Part shown: piece after piece, positions 16,914-27,424 of the stretch
Position numbering within the stretch: position 1 is the stretch's first letter
Layout: every line of letters starts with the position of its first letter
Source of the DNA: Clostridium estertheticum subsp. estertheticum
GTDB taxonomy: Bacteria > Bacillota > Clostridia > Clostridiales > Clostridiaceae
Assembly: GCF_001877035.1 (NCBI RefSeq)
Contig: NZ_CP015756.1
Span: forward strand, 1,479,001-1,543,000
DNA length: 64,000 nucleotides
Direction of reading: 5' to 3'
Position numbers and translations under genes: made by a program
The notes under the pieces: model-generated
Told to the model about the DNA's origin: nothing
The model's database searches: none
The model's input: only the letters and a program-made list of their open reading frames with translations

Positions 16914-18131
16914 ATGAAGTATATCGTAGTACTCGGTGATGGAATGGCAGATTATCCAGTTAAGGAACTAGATAATAAAACACCTCTTCAATATGCAAAG
17001 ACGCCTGCTATGGACTATATGGCAAAGCATGGTTTGCAAGGCTTAGTTAAAACCGTTCCAAATGGTATGCCAGCAGGAAGCGATACAGCAAATATGACTG
17101 TTTTTGGATATGATACAGCTGTGTATTATAGTGGTCGTTCACCTTTCGAGGCAGCAAGTATGGGAATCACAATGTTAGATACAGACGTTACATTTAGATG
17201 CAATTTGGTAACAGTGTCGGAAGGCGGGCCATATGAGGAAAAGATTATGCTTGATCATAGTTCGGATGAAATTACAACGGACGAGGCAAGGGTATTAATA
17301 AAAGATTTAAGTGAGTATTTAGAGACTGAGTCTATTAAGTTTTATCCAGGGATTAGTTATAGGCATTTAATAATATGGGACAAGGGGCCTTATTCATGGA
17401 CACTTACACCACCTCACGATATACTAGGTCAAAAGGTAAAAGACTATATGCCGAAAGGGATAGGTAGCGAGATATTCGATTCAATGACAAAGAAAAGCAA
17501 TAAATTTTTATCAAATCACGATATAAATAAAAAGAGAGTTGCAAGAGGGCTTAAACCAGCCAATTCAATATGGATTTGGGGAGAAGGAAAAAAACCACTC
17601 TTATCTAGCTTTTATAAAAAATATAATTTAAAAGGTTCTGTAATTTCAGCAGTTGATTTAGTAAAAGGAATTGGTATGTGTGCAGGAATGGATGTTATTG
17701 AGGTAGAAGGTGCCACTGGAAATATTCATACTAACTTTAAGGGGAAAGCAAAAGCAGCTCTTGAAGAATTGAAAAAGGGAAATGATTTTGTTTATGTTCA
17801 TATTGAGGCTCCTGATGAATGTGGACATAGGTGTGAAATAGAAAATAAATATAAAGCTATAGAGTTTATAGATAACCAGATAGTACAGGTTATTAAAGAT
17901 GAGATGGAGAAATTAGGTGAAGATTATAAAATGATAATACTTCCAGATCATCCAACACCTCTATCTCTTAGGACACATACAAGTGATCCTGTGCCATTTT
18001 TAATATACCAAAGCAATGATGAAAAAGAAAGTGGAAGTGACACTTATAATGAATTTACGGCGAAAGAGACAGGTTTGTATTTTCCAGAAGGATATAAGTT
18101 AATGGATTATTTTATAAAAGGCGGAAAATAA
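16914..18131 (+). CDS. apgM: ApgM-family phosphoglycerate mutase-like protein; candidate homoserine kinase
   Basis: A 405-residue alkaline-phosphatase-superfamily metalloenzyme of the archaeal cofactor-independent phosphoglycerate mutase group (COG3635). Metal and nucleophile motifs are GDGMADYP near the N-terminus and GSDTANM near residue 56 (Ser/Thr nucleophile). The C-terminal metal ligands are in the HIEAPDECGH and PDHPTP segments. Members of this family beside threonine genes have been proposed as functional analogues of homoserine kinase. Here it is directly followed by threonine synthase and homoserine dehydrogenase under a SAM riboswitch, and no GHMP-type ThrB occurs in the window. 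Function as homoserine kinase is inference from context. Confidence 0.88.
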   Translation: MKYIVVLGDGMADYPVKELDNKTPLQYAKTPAMDYMAKHGLQGLVKTVPNGMPAGSDTANMTVFGYDTAVYYSGRSPFEAASMGITMLDTDVTFRCNLVTVSEGGPYEEKIMLDHSSDEITTDEARVLIKDLSEYLETESIKFYPGISYRHLIIWDKGPYSWTLTPPHDILGQKVKDYMPKGIGSEIFDSMTKKSNKFLSNHDINKKRVARGLKPANSIWIWGEGKKPLLSSFYKKYNLKGSVISAVDLVKGIGMCAGMDVIEVEGATGNIHTNFKGKAKAALEELKKGNDFVYVHIEAPDECGHRCEIENKYKAIEFIDNQIVQVIKDEMEKLGEDYKMIILPDHPTPLSLRTHTSDPVPFLIYQSNDEKESGSDTYNEFTAKETGLYFPEGYKLMDYFIKGGK

Positions 18132-18171
18132 GAGAAATTAATATAAAAGATGAAATAGGAGGAATAATATT

Positions 18172-19662
18172 ATGAAGCAAATATATTATAAGAGTACTCG
18201 TGGAAATGAAAAACTAGTGAAATCAGCAGAAGCTATTGCAAGAGGTCTTAGCGAAGATGGTGGTCTTTTTGTACCAACATCAATACCAAAACTTAATATA
18301 AGCCTTGAAGAATTGAGGGAAATGGATTATAAAAAATTAGCATTTACTATAATGAAGGAATTTTTAACTGATTATGATGAAAAAGATTTATTAGAGTCTA
18401 TAGAAAAGGCATATGATGAAAAATTTGATACACCAGTTATTGCACCACTAGTAAAACATGGAGAAAATTATTTTCTAGAATTATATCATGGACCAACTTT
18501 AGCATTTAAAGATATGGCTTTATCAATATTACCTTATTTATTAAAAAATGCAGTAAAGAAATTAAACATAAATAAAGAAATGGTTATTCTTACTGCAACA
18601 TCTGGGGATACAGGTAAAGCTGCACTTGAGGGTTTTGCAAATGTAGATGGTACAAAAATAATAGTATTTTTCCCACAAGAGGGTGTAAGCGAAATTCAAA
18701 AAAGGCAGATGCTAACGCAATCAGGGGATAATACCTCTGTCATAGGAATTGAGGGGAATTTTGACGACGCTCAAAATGGCGTTAAGAAGATGCTTACAGA
18801 TGATAGTCTAATTAAGAGATTAGATGATAATAATAAAATGTTTTCATCAGCTAATTCAATAAATATAGGAAGGTTAATACCTCAGGTTGTCTATTATTTT
18901 TATGCATATACTCAGCTTTGTAACAAGGGTGAAATAAAAGCAGGCGAAGAGATAAATTTCTGTGTTCCTACTGGAAATTTTGGTAACATATTAGCAGGAT
19001 ATTATGCAAAGAAAATGGGACTTCCAATTAAAAAACTAATTTGTGCTTCAAATGAGAATAAAGTTTTATTTGATTTTATAAATACTGGTACATACGATAG
19101 GGTGCGTGATTTTGTAATTACAATGTCTCCTTCAATGGATATATTAATTTCAAGTAACCTTGAAAGACTTTTATATGCTATTAGTGGAGAAAATACATCA
19201 AAGATAAAAGATCTTATGGACAAGCTTAAAAAAGATGGTAAATATGAGATTGATGATAATATGAAAGGAGAGTTAAAGGACTTCTACGGGGGTTATGCAA
19301 GCGAAGAAGATACTGCAAAAGCAATAACTGCGGTTTATAAAACTACTAATTACGTAATTGATACTCATACTGCAGTCTCTTATGCGGTTTATAAGAAATA
19401 TTTAGTAGAAACGAAGGATACTACAAAGACAGTTATCGTGTCTACAGCAAGTCCATATAAGTTTACGCCTGATGTTATGAAATCAATAGATTCAAAATAC
19501 ATTGGTTTAAATGATTTTAAATTAATTAAAGAACTTAGTAAATTAACAAAAGAGGATATTCCAGTGGGTATAAAGGATTTAGAAACAAGACCTATACTTC
19601 ATAAAACTGTTTGCGAAAAAAATGAAATGCAAATACAAATTGAAAAGATTCTTAATATTTAA
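18172..19662 (+). CDS. thrC: Threonine synthase
   Basis: A 496-residue PLP enzyme converting O-phosphohomoserine to threonine. The PLP lysine is in PTLAFKDMA (about residue 113). The phosphate-binding region is ATSGDTGKAALEG (about 143-155), and there is a second phosphate-contact region, PTGNFGNILAGYYAKKMGLP. The length is that of the long (about 490-residue) threonine synthase class of clostridia and enterobacteria. The SD TAGGAGG precedes the ATG. It lies 40 bases after apgM and 84 before the second homoserine dehydrogenase, in the same SAM-regulated transcript. Confidence 0.96.
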   Translation: MKQIYYKSTRGNEKLVKSAEAIARGLSEDGGLFVPTSIPKLNISLEELREMDYKKLAFTIMKEFLTDYDEKDLLESIEKAYDEKFDTPVIAPLVKHGENYFLELYHGPTLAFKDMALSILPYLLKNAVKKLNINKEMVILTATSGDTGKAALEGFANVDGTKIIVFFPQEGVSEIQKRQMLTQSGDNTSVIGIEGNFDDAQNGVKKMLTDDSLIKRLDDNNKMFSSANSINIGRLIPQVVYYFYAYTQLCNKGEIKAGEEINFCVPTGNFGNILAGYYAKKMGLPIKKLICASNENKVLFDFINTGTYDRVRDFVITMSPSMDILISSNLERLLYAISGENTSKIKDLMDKLKKDGKYEIDDNMKGELKDFYGGYASEEDTAKAITAVYKTTNYVIDTHTAVSYAVYKKYLVETKDTTKTVIVSTASPYKFTPDVMKSIDSKYIGLNDFKLIKELSKLTKEDIPVGIKDLETRPILHKTVCEKNEMQIQIEKILNI

Positions 19663-19746
19663 GGAGAGATTTTCAATATTATAATAAATCAAAAAGTGCA
19701 ATGATTAATGGTACTTATATAATGGTTTAGGAAAGGAGAGTTCAAC

Positions 19747-21036
19747 ATGGAAAAGGTCAAAATAGCAATTTTAGGTTTTGGTAATGTAGGTACGGGTGTG
19801 TGGAAAATATTGCTGGAGAATAAAAAAGAAATAATGAAACGTTCAAATTATGAAATAGAGGTAACCAAAATACTTGTAAAAGATATAAATAAAAAGAGAG
19901 ATATTGCAGTAGCTCCTGGAATATTAACAAATAATATTGATGATATTATTAACGATGAGAGTATAAAGATAGTTGTTGAACTTATTGGTGGATGTAGCGA
20001 GGCTAAGGACTATATGATACGTGCAATGAAATCCAAAAAACATATTGTAACTGCTAATAAATTAGCAATTGCAAACTGGAGCAAGGAATTATTTAAAATA
20101 GCAGACACCGAAAATGTATTATTTTATTATGAGGCAAGTGTAGCTGGTGGAATTCCAATAATACGTGAAATTAATGAGAGCCTCACAGCAAATAGGATTG
20201 AGCAGATAGTAGGAATTATAAATGGAACAACTAATTATATATTAAGCAAAATGACTTTAGATGGAAGTAGTTTCGATGAAGCATTAAAAGAGGCTCAAGA
20301 TAAGGGCTATGCGGAAGCTGATCCAACTTCTGATGTTGATGGTTATGATGCTGTATATAAGCTTGCCATAATGTCTTCACTAGCCTTTGGAACAGAAGTG
20401 GATCATGATTGTATTTATAGAGAAGGAATAAGAAATATAAGTGCTGTAGATATAGAGTACGCTAAAAAATTCGGATATACTATAAAACTTTTAGCAATAG
20501 CAAAGGAGATAAATAACAAGTTAGAGCTAAGAGTACATCCAACCCTAATTCCGTCAACTCATCCTATGGCAAATGTAAATGATGTTTATAACTCAATAAT
20601 GATAAAAGGTAATGCAGTTGGAGAGTTAATGCTATACGGAAAAGGAGCAGGTGATCTGCCAACAGGAAGTGCAGTTGTAGGGGATATAATATCAATACTT
20701 CGAAATAATATAAAGCCAGTTGATCTAACAGAGACATCATGCACGGTTGAATTTAAAGAAGTGAAGAAAGCTCGTGAAAATGAATCTGAATTTTATATCA
20801 GACTCGATTTTAAGGATAAGGAAGGTGTTTTAGGAGATACAGCAAATATATTTGGAGAAAATAATGTTAGCATTGTATCAATTACTCAAGATGTAGAGCG
20901 TGGTGATCATTCCTCGCTTGCATTTATTACACATAAAAGTGAAGAAAAGAACATAAGAAATTCACTTAATAAAATAATACAATTAGATAGCGTAAATAAT
21001 GTGGAAAGTATAATAAGGATAGAATCATTTAATTAA
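19747..21036 (+). CDS. hom: Homoserine dehydrogenase, copy 2
   Basis: A 429-residue paralogue of the enzyme at 2943, with the same motifs: GFGNVGTG (10-17), IINGTTNYIL, EADPTSDVDG and a C-terminal ACT domain. Differences cluster in the ACT domain and in the region about 320-345, where the copies could differ in effector response. Start ATG 19747 after AAAGGAGAG. Unlike copy 1 it is in the SAM-riboswitch operon with thrC, so the two copies are under different control. A near-perfect terminator follows. Confidence 0.96.
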   Translation: MEKVKIAILGFGNVGTGVWKILLENKKEIMKRSNYEIEVTKILVKDINKKRDIAVAPGILTNNIDDIINDESIKIVVELIGGCSEAKDYMIRAMKSKKHIVTANKLAIANWSKELFKIADTENVLFYYEASVAGGIPIIREINESLTANRIEQIVGIINGTTNYILSKMTLDGSSFDEALKEAQDKGYAEADPTSDVDGYDAVYKLAIMSSLAFGTEVDHDCIYREGIRNISAVDIEYAKKFGYTIKLLAIAKEINNKLELRVHPTLIPSTHPMANVNDVYNSIMIKGNAVGELMLYGKGAGDLPTGSAVVGDIISILRNNIKPVDLTETSCTVEFKEVKKARENESEFYIRLDFKDKEGVLGDTANIFGENNVSIVSITQDVERGDHSSLAFITHKSEEKNIRNSLNKIIQLDSVNNVESIIRIESFN

Positions 21037-21048
21037 TATTAAATTAAC

Positions 21049-21093
21049 AAAGTCCTCCTGTAAATGAAATATCATTTACAGGAGGACTTTTTG
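21049..21093. terminator. Strong bidirectional terminator after hom copy 2
   Basis: A perfect 19-bp stem (21049-21067 / 21072-21090) with a 4-nt loop has A on one side and T on the other. It can serve the converging glycosyltransferase gene too. Confidence 0.93.
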
Positions 21094-21108
21094 TAATATG
21101 AGGTTTAT

Positions 21109-22137
21109 CTAATTACCTATTGATTCGCCTTTTGAAGTGATTTTTAAATCGTATATTTCAGGTGATCTATTTCCTTTAAAAGTTACACTATTTTTAAGTT
21201 CATTATAGCTTACAGTGTTTGCTACTATATATAAAGGCCTATTTTTACTCTCCTCAGAAATTCTTGCAATATATTGTCCCATAATAGCCATAAAGCAAAA
21301 CATTAGGCCAAACATCATTAAGCTAATTGAAAGAATTAATCCTAAGTTTAATATAGCGTTTTCATTAATCATCGAGGTTACAATAGTATCAATTAATAAA
21401 ATAGTACCTATTAATCCAGTAAATGCTCCAAAGTAGCCAGCAAATATTAATGGTTTATAAGAAAAGGAAGTTATTCCATCAAAAGCTAATGTAAACATTT
21501 TTTTAAGAGAATATTTTGTTTCACCAGCAAATCTTTCTTTACGTACAAATTCTACAAAGGTTTGTTTATATCCAATCCAACTAACTAAACCTCTTATATA
21601 TCTGTTCTTTTCTGGCATTGAGTTTAGAGCATCGCATACTTTTCTGTCGATAAGTCTAAAATCTCCAGTATCAACTGGAATATCTATACTCGTCATGCTT
21701 TTAAGTAATCTGTAGTAAGCAGTAGATGTAAATTTTTTAAAAAATGTTTCGCCAACTCTTTTGACTCTTTTGCCATATACTACATCGTAACCTTCCTTCC
21801 ACTTTGATATCATGTCGATTATAGATTCAGGAGGATCTTGAAGATCGGCATCTATTACAATAACAGCATCACCTATTGCTTGATTCATTCCAGCAGTTAT
21901 GGCAGCTTGATGTCCAAAATTTCTTGAAAAATTTATAAGCTTTATATTCTTATCTGCCCTGCATATATTTTCTGTTTTATTTCTTGTTGCATCGCGACTT
22001 CCATCATTAACAAATAAAATTTCATATTTTCCTTTAGTACTATCCATAACAGATTTTAATCTTTTGTAACTCTCTTCTATAACTATTTCTTCATTATACA
22101 AAGGTACTATTACTGAATAAATAATTCCATTACTCAT
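21109..22137 (-). CDS. GT2 polyprenyl-phosphate glycosyltransferase (GtrB/DPM1-like)
   Basis: A 342-residue enzyme that transfers a sugar from a nucleotide donor to undecaprenyl phosphate. Motifs: N-terminal VPLYNEE, FVNDGS, and the metal-binding DADLQDPP. Two C-terminal hydrophobic segments (about 230-260 and 268-300) anchor it in the membrane, as in GtrB and Bacillus CsbB/YkcC. The ATG at 22137 is favoured over ATGs at 22155 and 22146 by the spacing from AAGGGA. The product would feed a GT39/GT83-type transferase such as the one at 25080, whose promoter shares the same 11-bp-period box. Confidence 0.92.
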   Translation of the reverse strand: MSNGIIYSVIVPLYNEEIVIEESYKRLKSVMDSTKGKYEILFVNDGSRDATRNKTENICRADKNIKLINFSRNFGHQAAITAGMNQAIGDAVIVIDADLQDPPESIIDMISKWKEGYDVVYGKRVKRVGETFFKKFTSTAYYRLLKSMTSIDIPVDTGDFRLIDRKVCDALNSMPEKNRYIRGLVSWIGYKQTFVEFVRKERFAGETKYSLKKMFTLAFDGITSFSYKPLIFAGYFGAFTGLIGTILLIDTIVTSMINENAILNLGLILSISLMMFGLMFCFMAIMGQYIARISEESKNRPLYIVANTVSYNELKNSVTFKGNRSPEIYDLKITSKGESIGN

Positions 22138-22198
22138 TACTATCATTCCCTTCAAATCAATTTGTTTTAATCAATTTCCAACGTTCTCTATAATTAAA

Positions 22199-22252
22199 AG
22201 TATAAGGAGAAATTGTAGCATCAGTATCAAATCAATATGTGAACTTTATGTG
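22199..22252 (-). promoter_or_regulatory. Response-regulator-type promoter of the GT2 gene
   Basis: On the plus strand TATGTG occurs at 22236-22241 and 22247-22252, an 11-bp direct repeat. The minus-strand -10 TATACT is at 22204-22199, exactly 32 bp from the repeat. The same box and spacing occur at 27317-27370 and 29584-29637, and the flanking bases are also conserved with the 27.3-kb site. No good -35 is seen, as expected for activated promoters. Confidence 0.7.
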
Positions 22253-22283
22253 ATAATTCATATAAGTATTGTTTATTCTTAAA

Positions 22284-22310
22284 TAAAAAGGCTGCCTATG
22301 ATAGGCAGCC
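22284..22310 (-). terminator. Terminator of the collagen-like gene
   Basis: The perfect 9-bp hairpin GGCTGCCTA/TAGGCAGCC ends, on the minus strand, in TTTTTATTT. Confidence 0.9.
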
Positions 22311-22360
22311 AATTAAGCTAATGAGATAATTTGATGTTTGTTAAAACCAACTTAACATTG

Positions 22361-23570
<1,210 letters not shown>

Positions 23571-23571
23571 A

Positions 23572-23600
23572 TATAGTATGCAGATATCTTGTTTTGTGTT
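23572..23600 (-). promoter_or_regulatory. Sigma-K-like promoter of the collagen-like gene
   Basis: On the minus strand AAC (23600-23598), 17 bp, CATACTATA (23580-23572) matches the sigma-K pattern (AC-type -35, CATANNNTA -10). Two SPOCS genes at 41.9 and 42.9 kb have the same AAC-N17-CATANTAT arrangement. Confidence 0.65.
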
Positions 23601-23673
23601 AAACATATATATTAAAAAATATAGATTAGATTATAATCTATATTTTTATATAATATAAGTGAAATAAATATAT

Positions 23674-24759
23674 TTATAAACTTTCTAAATATATTTTATG
23701 ATTGTTTAATAACCTTTCATCATTAGGCGCAAGCTTAATCGCAAGCTCTGAGAATTCTATTGCCTTATCTATCATATTTAAATTATAGCATCCTAAAGCT
23801 GCCAAATCATAAGGAGTATAGTCCCAAGCATTTGCATCGTTAGCAAAGGTAAATGATTTTTCCTTGATTTTTAATGCCTCAGTTGCATAATAATAAACAC
23901 TAGACCAATCCGCCTCTCTGTAAGCTAGTAAAGACAGGTCTATATATGGCTCCCTCGATAAAATAGATTCACTTATTGCTTTGTGAAACCACTTTTTACC
24001 ATTTAAAAATTCTCCCTTTTCACAATATGATTTTCCAATAAATCTCATGGAAGAGGATCTTTCATCTTCCCAATTTGATGTTGGTAGTGCTAAATACTTT
24101 TTTAAGGTTGAAATACAATCGTCCCAACTACTTTCAAACATATATTCGCGGCCAAGATAATATAGGTTTCTACTACTGTTAGGGTTTTCTTCCATAGCCA
24201 ATTTTAATAATGGAAGATTTAAACTTCTGTTTTTCGATCTATCTGGATAATGATTGTACACCAGGCCTTTAATATAGACTTCTTTTTCCTCTTTATCACC
24301 TATATATTCTAAAATTTCATGTGTTGGATATATCCATTTATATCCGTGTCTTGCATGAATTCTTGACCAGGTATATTGTACGGCTGGTGAGCCATCTGCA
24401 TTAAAGCTCCAATTATACAGATATGAACCTCTTGTGGTTTCTTTTTTCCATGAATTTTCTAGACAATCTCTCCAACCATCCTCTATAACATCATCAAGAT
24501 CAGAGGATACACAAATATCTATATCGCCAGGAATAAATTTTAAACATTCATTTCTTGAGTAATCAAATCGAAATGGAGTAGCAATAAGCGAATAAACAAT
24601 AGCACCTCTTTCTTTTAGCTTGTTAATTGTATTATCGGTAGAACCTGTATCTACAACTACAACAATGTCAGCACTTTCAACATGATCCATCCAACGATCA
24701 ACAAATTTCTCCTCGTTTTTACAGATTGCATATACACAAATTTTATATTTATTACTCAT
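23674..24759 (-). CDS. GT2 glycosyltransferase with TPR repeats
   Basis: A 361-residue cytoplasmic protein. The N-terminal GT2 fold has YAICKNEEKFVDRW, VVVDTGSTDNT, and SSDLDDV as the DxD-like metal site. From about 200 it becomes helical with TPR-like pairs (NLYYLGREYMFESSWDDCISTLKKYL and later AAL-GCYN-repeats; shown in short parts only). Start ATG 24759 after GGAGG at 7 nt; an in-frame ATG at 24843 lacks an SD. It lies next to the collagen-like gene on the same strand, so it probably glycosylates that protein or its sugar chain. That role is inference. Confidence 0.85.
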   Translation of the reverse strand: MSNKYKICVYAICKNEEKFVDRWMDHVESADIVVVVDTGSTDNTINKLKERGAIVYSLIATPFRFDYSRNECLKFIPGDIDICVSSDLDDVIEDGWRDCLENSWKKETTRGSYLYNWSFNADGSPAVQYTWSRIHARHGYKWIYPTHEILEYIGDKEEKEVYIKGLVYNHYPDRSKNRSLNLPLLKLAMEENPNSSRNLYYLGREYMFESSWDDCISTLKKYLALPTSNWEDERSSSMRFIGKSYCEKGEFLNGKKWFHKAISESILSREPYIDLSLLAYREADWSSVYYYATEALKIKEKSFTFANDANAWDYTPYDLAALGCYNLNMIDKAIEFSELAIKLAPNDERLLNNHKIYLESL

Positions 24760-24865
24760 GTAAAAACCTCCAATTAAACAATTAGTTATAATACATTCCA
24801 TTATATGATTATAAATAATTAGCGGTGACATAGCATTGCTCATAATACATTACACTTATTCTCAA

Positions 24866-24906
24866 AACTAAAAAACAACCAACAAATTGTTGATTGTTTT
24901 TTAGTT
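24866..24906. terminator. Long inverted repeat, likely bidirectional terminator
   Basis: Arms of 20 bases (starting aactaaaaaacaa) pair with one mismatch around a very short loop. It lies in the 24760-25079 gap, which otherwise holds only the hairpin at 25014 and no reading frame. Confidence 0.7.
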
Positions 24907-25013
24907 ACTTTGATCATTAAGTAAATGAATTCTAAATGAGTAAAGCAAATCGATTATAACTATAAAATACATTGATGTACCCTCATCTTTCTTGCTCCTT
25001 TAAATTTTTTAGT

Positions 25014-25053
25014 AAAAGTAGATTCTATATATTTTCATACAGAATCTGCTTTT
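25014..25053 (-). terminator. Hairpin after the GT39 gene
   Basis: A 13-bp stem (25014-25026 / 25041-25053, one G-U) with a 14-nt loop lies just past the stop of the minus-strand GT39 gene. The T run is clearer on the plus side, so termination strength on the minus strand is uncertain. Confidence 0.6.
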
Positions 25054-25079
25054 TAAAATAAGGCTAATTATAATTAATA

Positions 25080-27173
25080 TTATTTTGTAGTATCAGCACC
25101 TTTTAAATCATATAATGCTTCAGATGTTTGACGTCCAAATTTTTGAGGCATTGAATTCGATGTTTTTGTAGTAGTTGTTACTGCAGCTTTGCTAGTTGTT
25201 GTTTTAGTAGTTGTGGTATCTTTCCATTTACTCTCTGGAACTAGTGTGCCAGCCTTTTTAGCCCATGTCATAATATCGCTAGTTGAGCCACCACCGCCAC
25301 CTTGGCCTCCAATCATTACATATCTAACTCCTCCACTTTTAACTAGTGCTTTAAACTGAGCAAGTGTTATTGCTTTATCAGTTCCAAAGAAGCCCCAAGT
25401 CATTACAGATTCGCCAGTTTTAATTATTATATCTGATGCAACACCGCTAGCTGATGAAGTTACAAGGATATATTTTTCAGTTGTTTTATTAGCTAGTAAG
25501 AATTTTGTTAACTTATCATTACTAGAATCACTTAAAGAACCCATACCTGTATTTTCACTTTTACTGCTAGAAATTAAACTTAGTCCAGCAGCTGGGAATG
25601 TTCCTGATTCAGCTCCAAATAAAGTAGTTGCAGACCAAACAGTAGGGGTTATTAGTAGCCCTATTAAAGCAGTGCCAACTAATATCTTCGAAAGCTTCAA
25701 ATTATTATTTTTCTTTAACTTAAGAATAATAAGCATTATTGAAGATGCAAAACATAAAATAGATAAAGCTATCATTAAAATCTTAGTAATACTAGAAGTA
25801 CTGTAGAAGTAAGATAAAACAAATAACTGAAGTGCTCCATCTACAATAAGTGTTACTGGTAAGATCCAAGATTTCCATCCGCATTCTGCAAGCAGTTCCC
25901 ACATAGAAACAATTCCGATTCCTGCGAGCGCCGCAATTGGTGCAGCAAGCATAGTTAAGTAATAAGGATGAAATAAACCTGTTGTGAAACTGAAATATAT
26001 AAATTCAGGGATTAACCACATTGACCATAATAGTAAATCTAATTTTCTCTTGTTATTAAAAGCAGGCTTGAATTTTTCTTTTAATATTGCTGCGAGGAAT
26101 CCAAGTACTGCAATAGGGAATAACCATATTATTTGATCAGACATACCAGTAGTAACAAACAATCTTGTAACGCTTGATACTGCGCTACCACCCATACTGC
26201 TGTTACCACCACCAGATTTTCCACCTGTTGGCATTTTACCACCACTTGGCATTCCACTAGGTCTAGTTCCTGTAGGGGGAGTACCACCTTGAGCGTTTGT
26301 ATTACTAGCTGTAGGGCTTGTCTTGCTTCCTTGGGTTATTTTAACTTGAGTTTTAGCTCTACCGCCACCCATGGTAGTACTGCTTCCAATTCCAAGTCGT
26401 TCAAGTCCATTATGCCCAATTATAAGTTCTAGTTCTGAGTTATTTGTACTACTTCCAACATAAGGCCTATTTGCAGCAGGTATTAAATCTACTACTATTG
26501 CCCATGAGAATGAAACAACAAGTAATACAAGGGTTCCACATATAAGATGAATTATTCTCTTTTTAAGAGAAATTGCACTTGATAGGAGGTAAACTAAGTA
26601 TATAGCTGGTACAACCATATAAGCTTGAAGCATTTTTATGTTAAAACCAACACCTACAATAGCTAAACTTATTAGAAGATATTTAAATTTTCCTTTCTCG
26701 GCAGCTATAGAAATAAACCAACATGCGATTAGAAGAGTTAAAACTAGTAAGTTATCGCAAGTATTATTTCTACTTACGGCAACAAATATTGGGGTTGTTG
26801 CAAGAAATAATGCTGAGAGAAGACCAGCCGCACGTCCGAAAGATCTCTTAACAATTTTGTATATTACAAAAACTGAGATTACTCCTGCAATAGCCTGTGG
26901 AAGAAGAATACTCCAGCCACTATATCCAAAGATTTTAGCAGATATTGCTTGAAGCCAAAAACCTAGAGGCGGTTTATCAATGGTCACAAAGCTCGCTGGG
27001 TCAAAAGATACGAAAAAGAAATTTTTCAAACTCATAGTCATACTTTTTACACCAGAGGCATAATATAGATTTGAATATCCCTCTATGCTTAGATTAGCAA
27101 AATTTAAGATTGCGGATAATATTAATATTAATGACAGTAAAATATTTTCTTTAGTAAGTTTTATTTTTTTCAT
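25080..27173 (-). CDS. GT39/ArnT-like membrane glycosyltransferase (YkcB-like)
   Basis: A 697-residue polytopic GT-C transferase that uses polyprenyl-phosphate sugars to decorate a surface polymer outside the membrane. The first extracellular loop has the catalytic-type acidic residue context FVSFDPASFVTIDKPPLGFW. About 12 hydrophobic segments follow. A Gly/Thr/Pro-rich insert (about 290-345) lies mid-protein, and the soluble C-terminal domain resembles that of YkcA/YkcB proteins (GVRYVMIGGQGGGGG). A Thr/Lys-rich stretch ends the chain. Start ATG 27173 after AAGGAG; the frame opening at 27224 lacks an SD. It probably uses the product of the GT2 enzyme at 21109, with which it shares a promoter box. 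Confidence 0.9.
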   Translation of the reverse strand: MKKIKLTKENILLSLILILSAILNFANLSIEGYSNLYYASGVKSMTMSLKNFFFVSFDPASFVTIDKPPLGFWLQAISAKIFGYSGWSILLPQAIAGVISVFVIYKIVKRSFGRAAGLLSALFLATTPIFVAVSRNNTCDNLLVLTLLIACWFISIAAEKGKFKYLLISLAIVGVGFNIKMLQAYMVVPAIYLVYLLSSAISLKKRIIHLICGTLVLLVVSFSWAIVVDLIPAANRPYVGSSTNNSELELIIGHNGLERLGIGSSTTMGGGRAKTQVKITQGSKTSPTASNTNAQGGTPPTGTRPSGMPSGGKMPTGGKSGGGNSSMGGSAVSSVTRLFVTTGMSDQIIWLFPIAVLGFLAAILKEKFKPAFNNKRKLDLLLWSMWLIPEFIYFSFTTGLFHPYYLTMLAAPIAALAGIGIVSMWELLAECGWKSWILPVTLIVDGALQLFVLSYFYSTSSITKILMIALSILCFASSIMLIILKLKKNNNLKLSKILVGTALIGLLITPTVWSATTLFGAESGTFPAAGLSLISSSKSENTGMGSLSDSSNDKLTKFLLANKTTEKYILVTSSASGVASDIIIKTGESVMTWGFFGTDKAITLAQFKALVKSGGVRYVMIGGQGGGGGSTSDIMTWAKKAGTLVPESKWKDTTTTKTTTSKAAVTTTTKTSNSMPQKFGRQTSEALYDLKGADTTK

Positions 27174-27316
27174 TTTAATTTGCTCCTTTTTAGAATGGTT
27201 TGACCATAAAATAGGCCTTTCCATAATTAGTTTTAGTGTATACTTTTATCCCCCCATTTTATTTCAAATACAGATATATTATTTCTAAGTGGACTACTTG
27301 CTTCTCTATAAATAAG

Positions 27317-27370
27317 ATTATAATCATAAATTGTAGTAGTAGTATCAAATAATTATGTGAGCTTTATGTG
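27317..27370 (-). promoter_or_regulatory. Response-regulator-type promoter of the GT39 gene
   Basis: TATGTG repeats at 27354-27359 and 27365-27370 (11-bp period) lie 32 bp from the minus-strand -10 TATAAT (27322-27317). Around 75 surrounding bases resemble the GT2 promoter at 22.2 kb, including aaattgtag and agtatcaaat. Confidence 0.72.
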
Positions 27371-27385
27371 ATTATAAATTACATA

Positions 27386-27424
27386 AGAAAAAGCAATCAA
27401 CATGTCTGCTGATTGCTTTTATTT
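27386..27424. terminator. Terminator of the two-component operon
   Basis: An 11-bp stem (27389-27399 / 27410-27420), flanked by A's and T's, overlaps the end of the histidine kinase gene on the minus strand. Confidence 0.85.
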
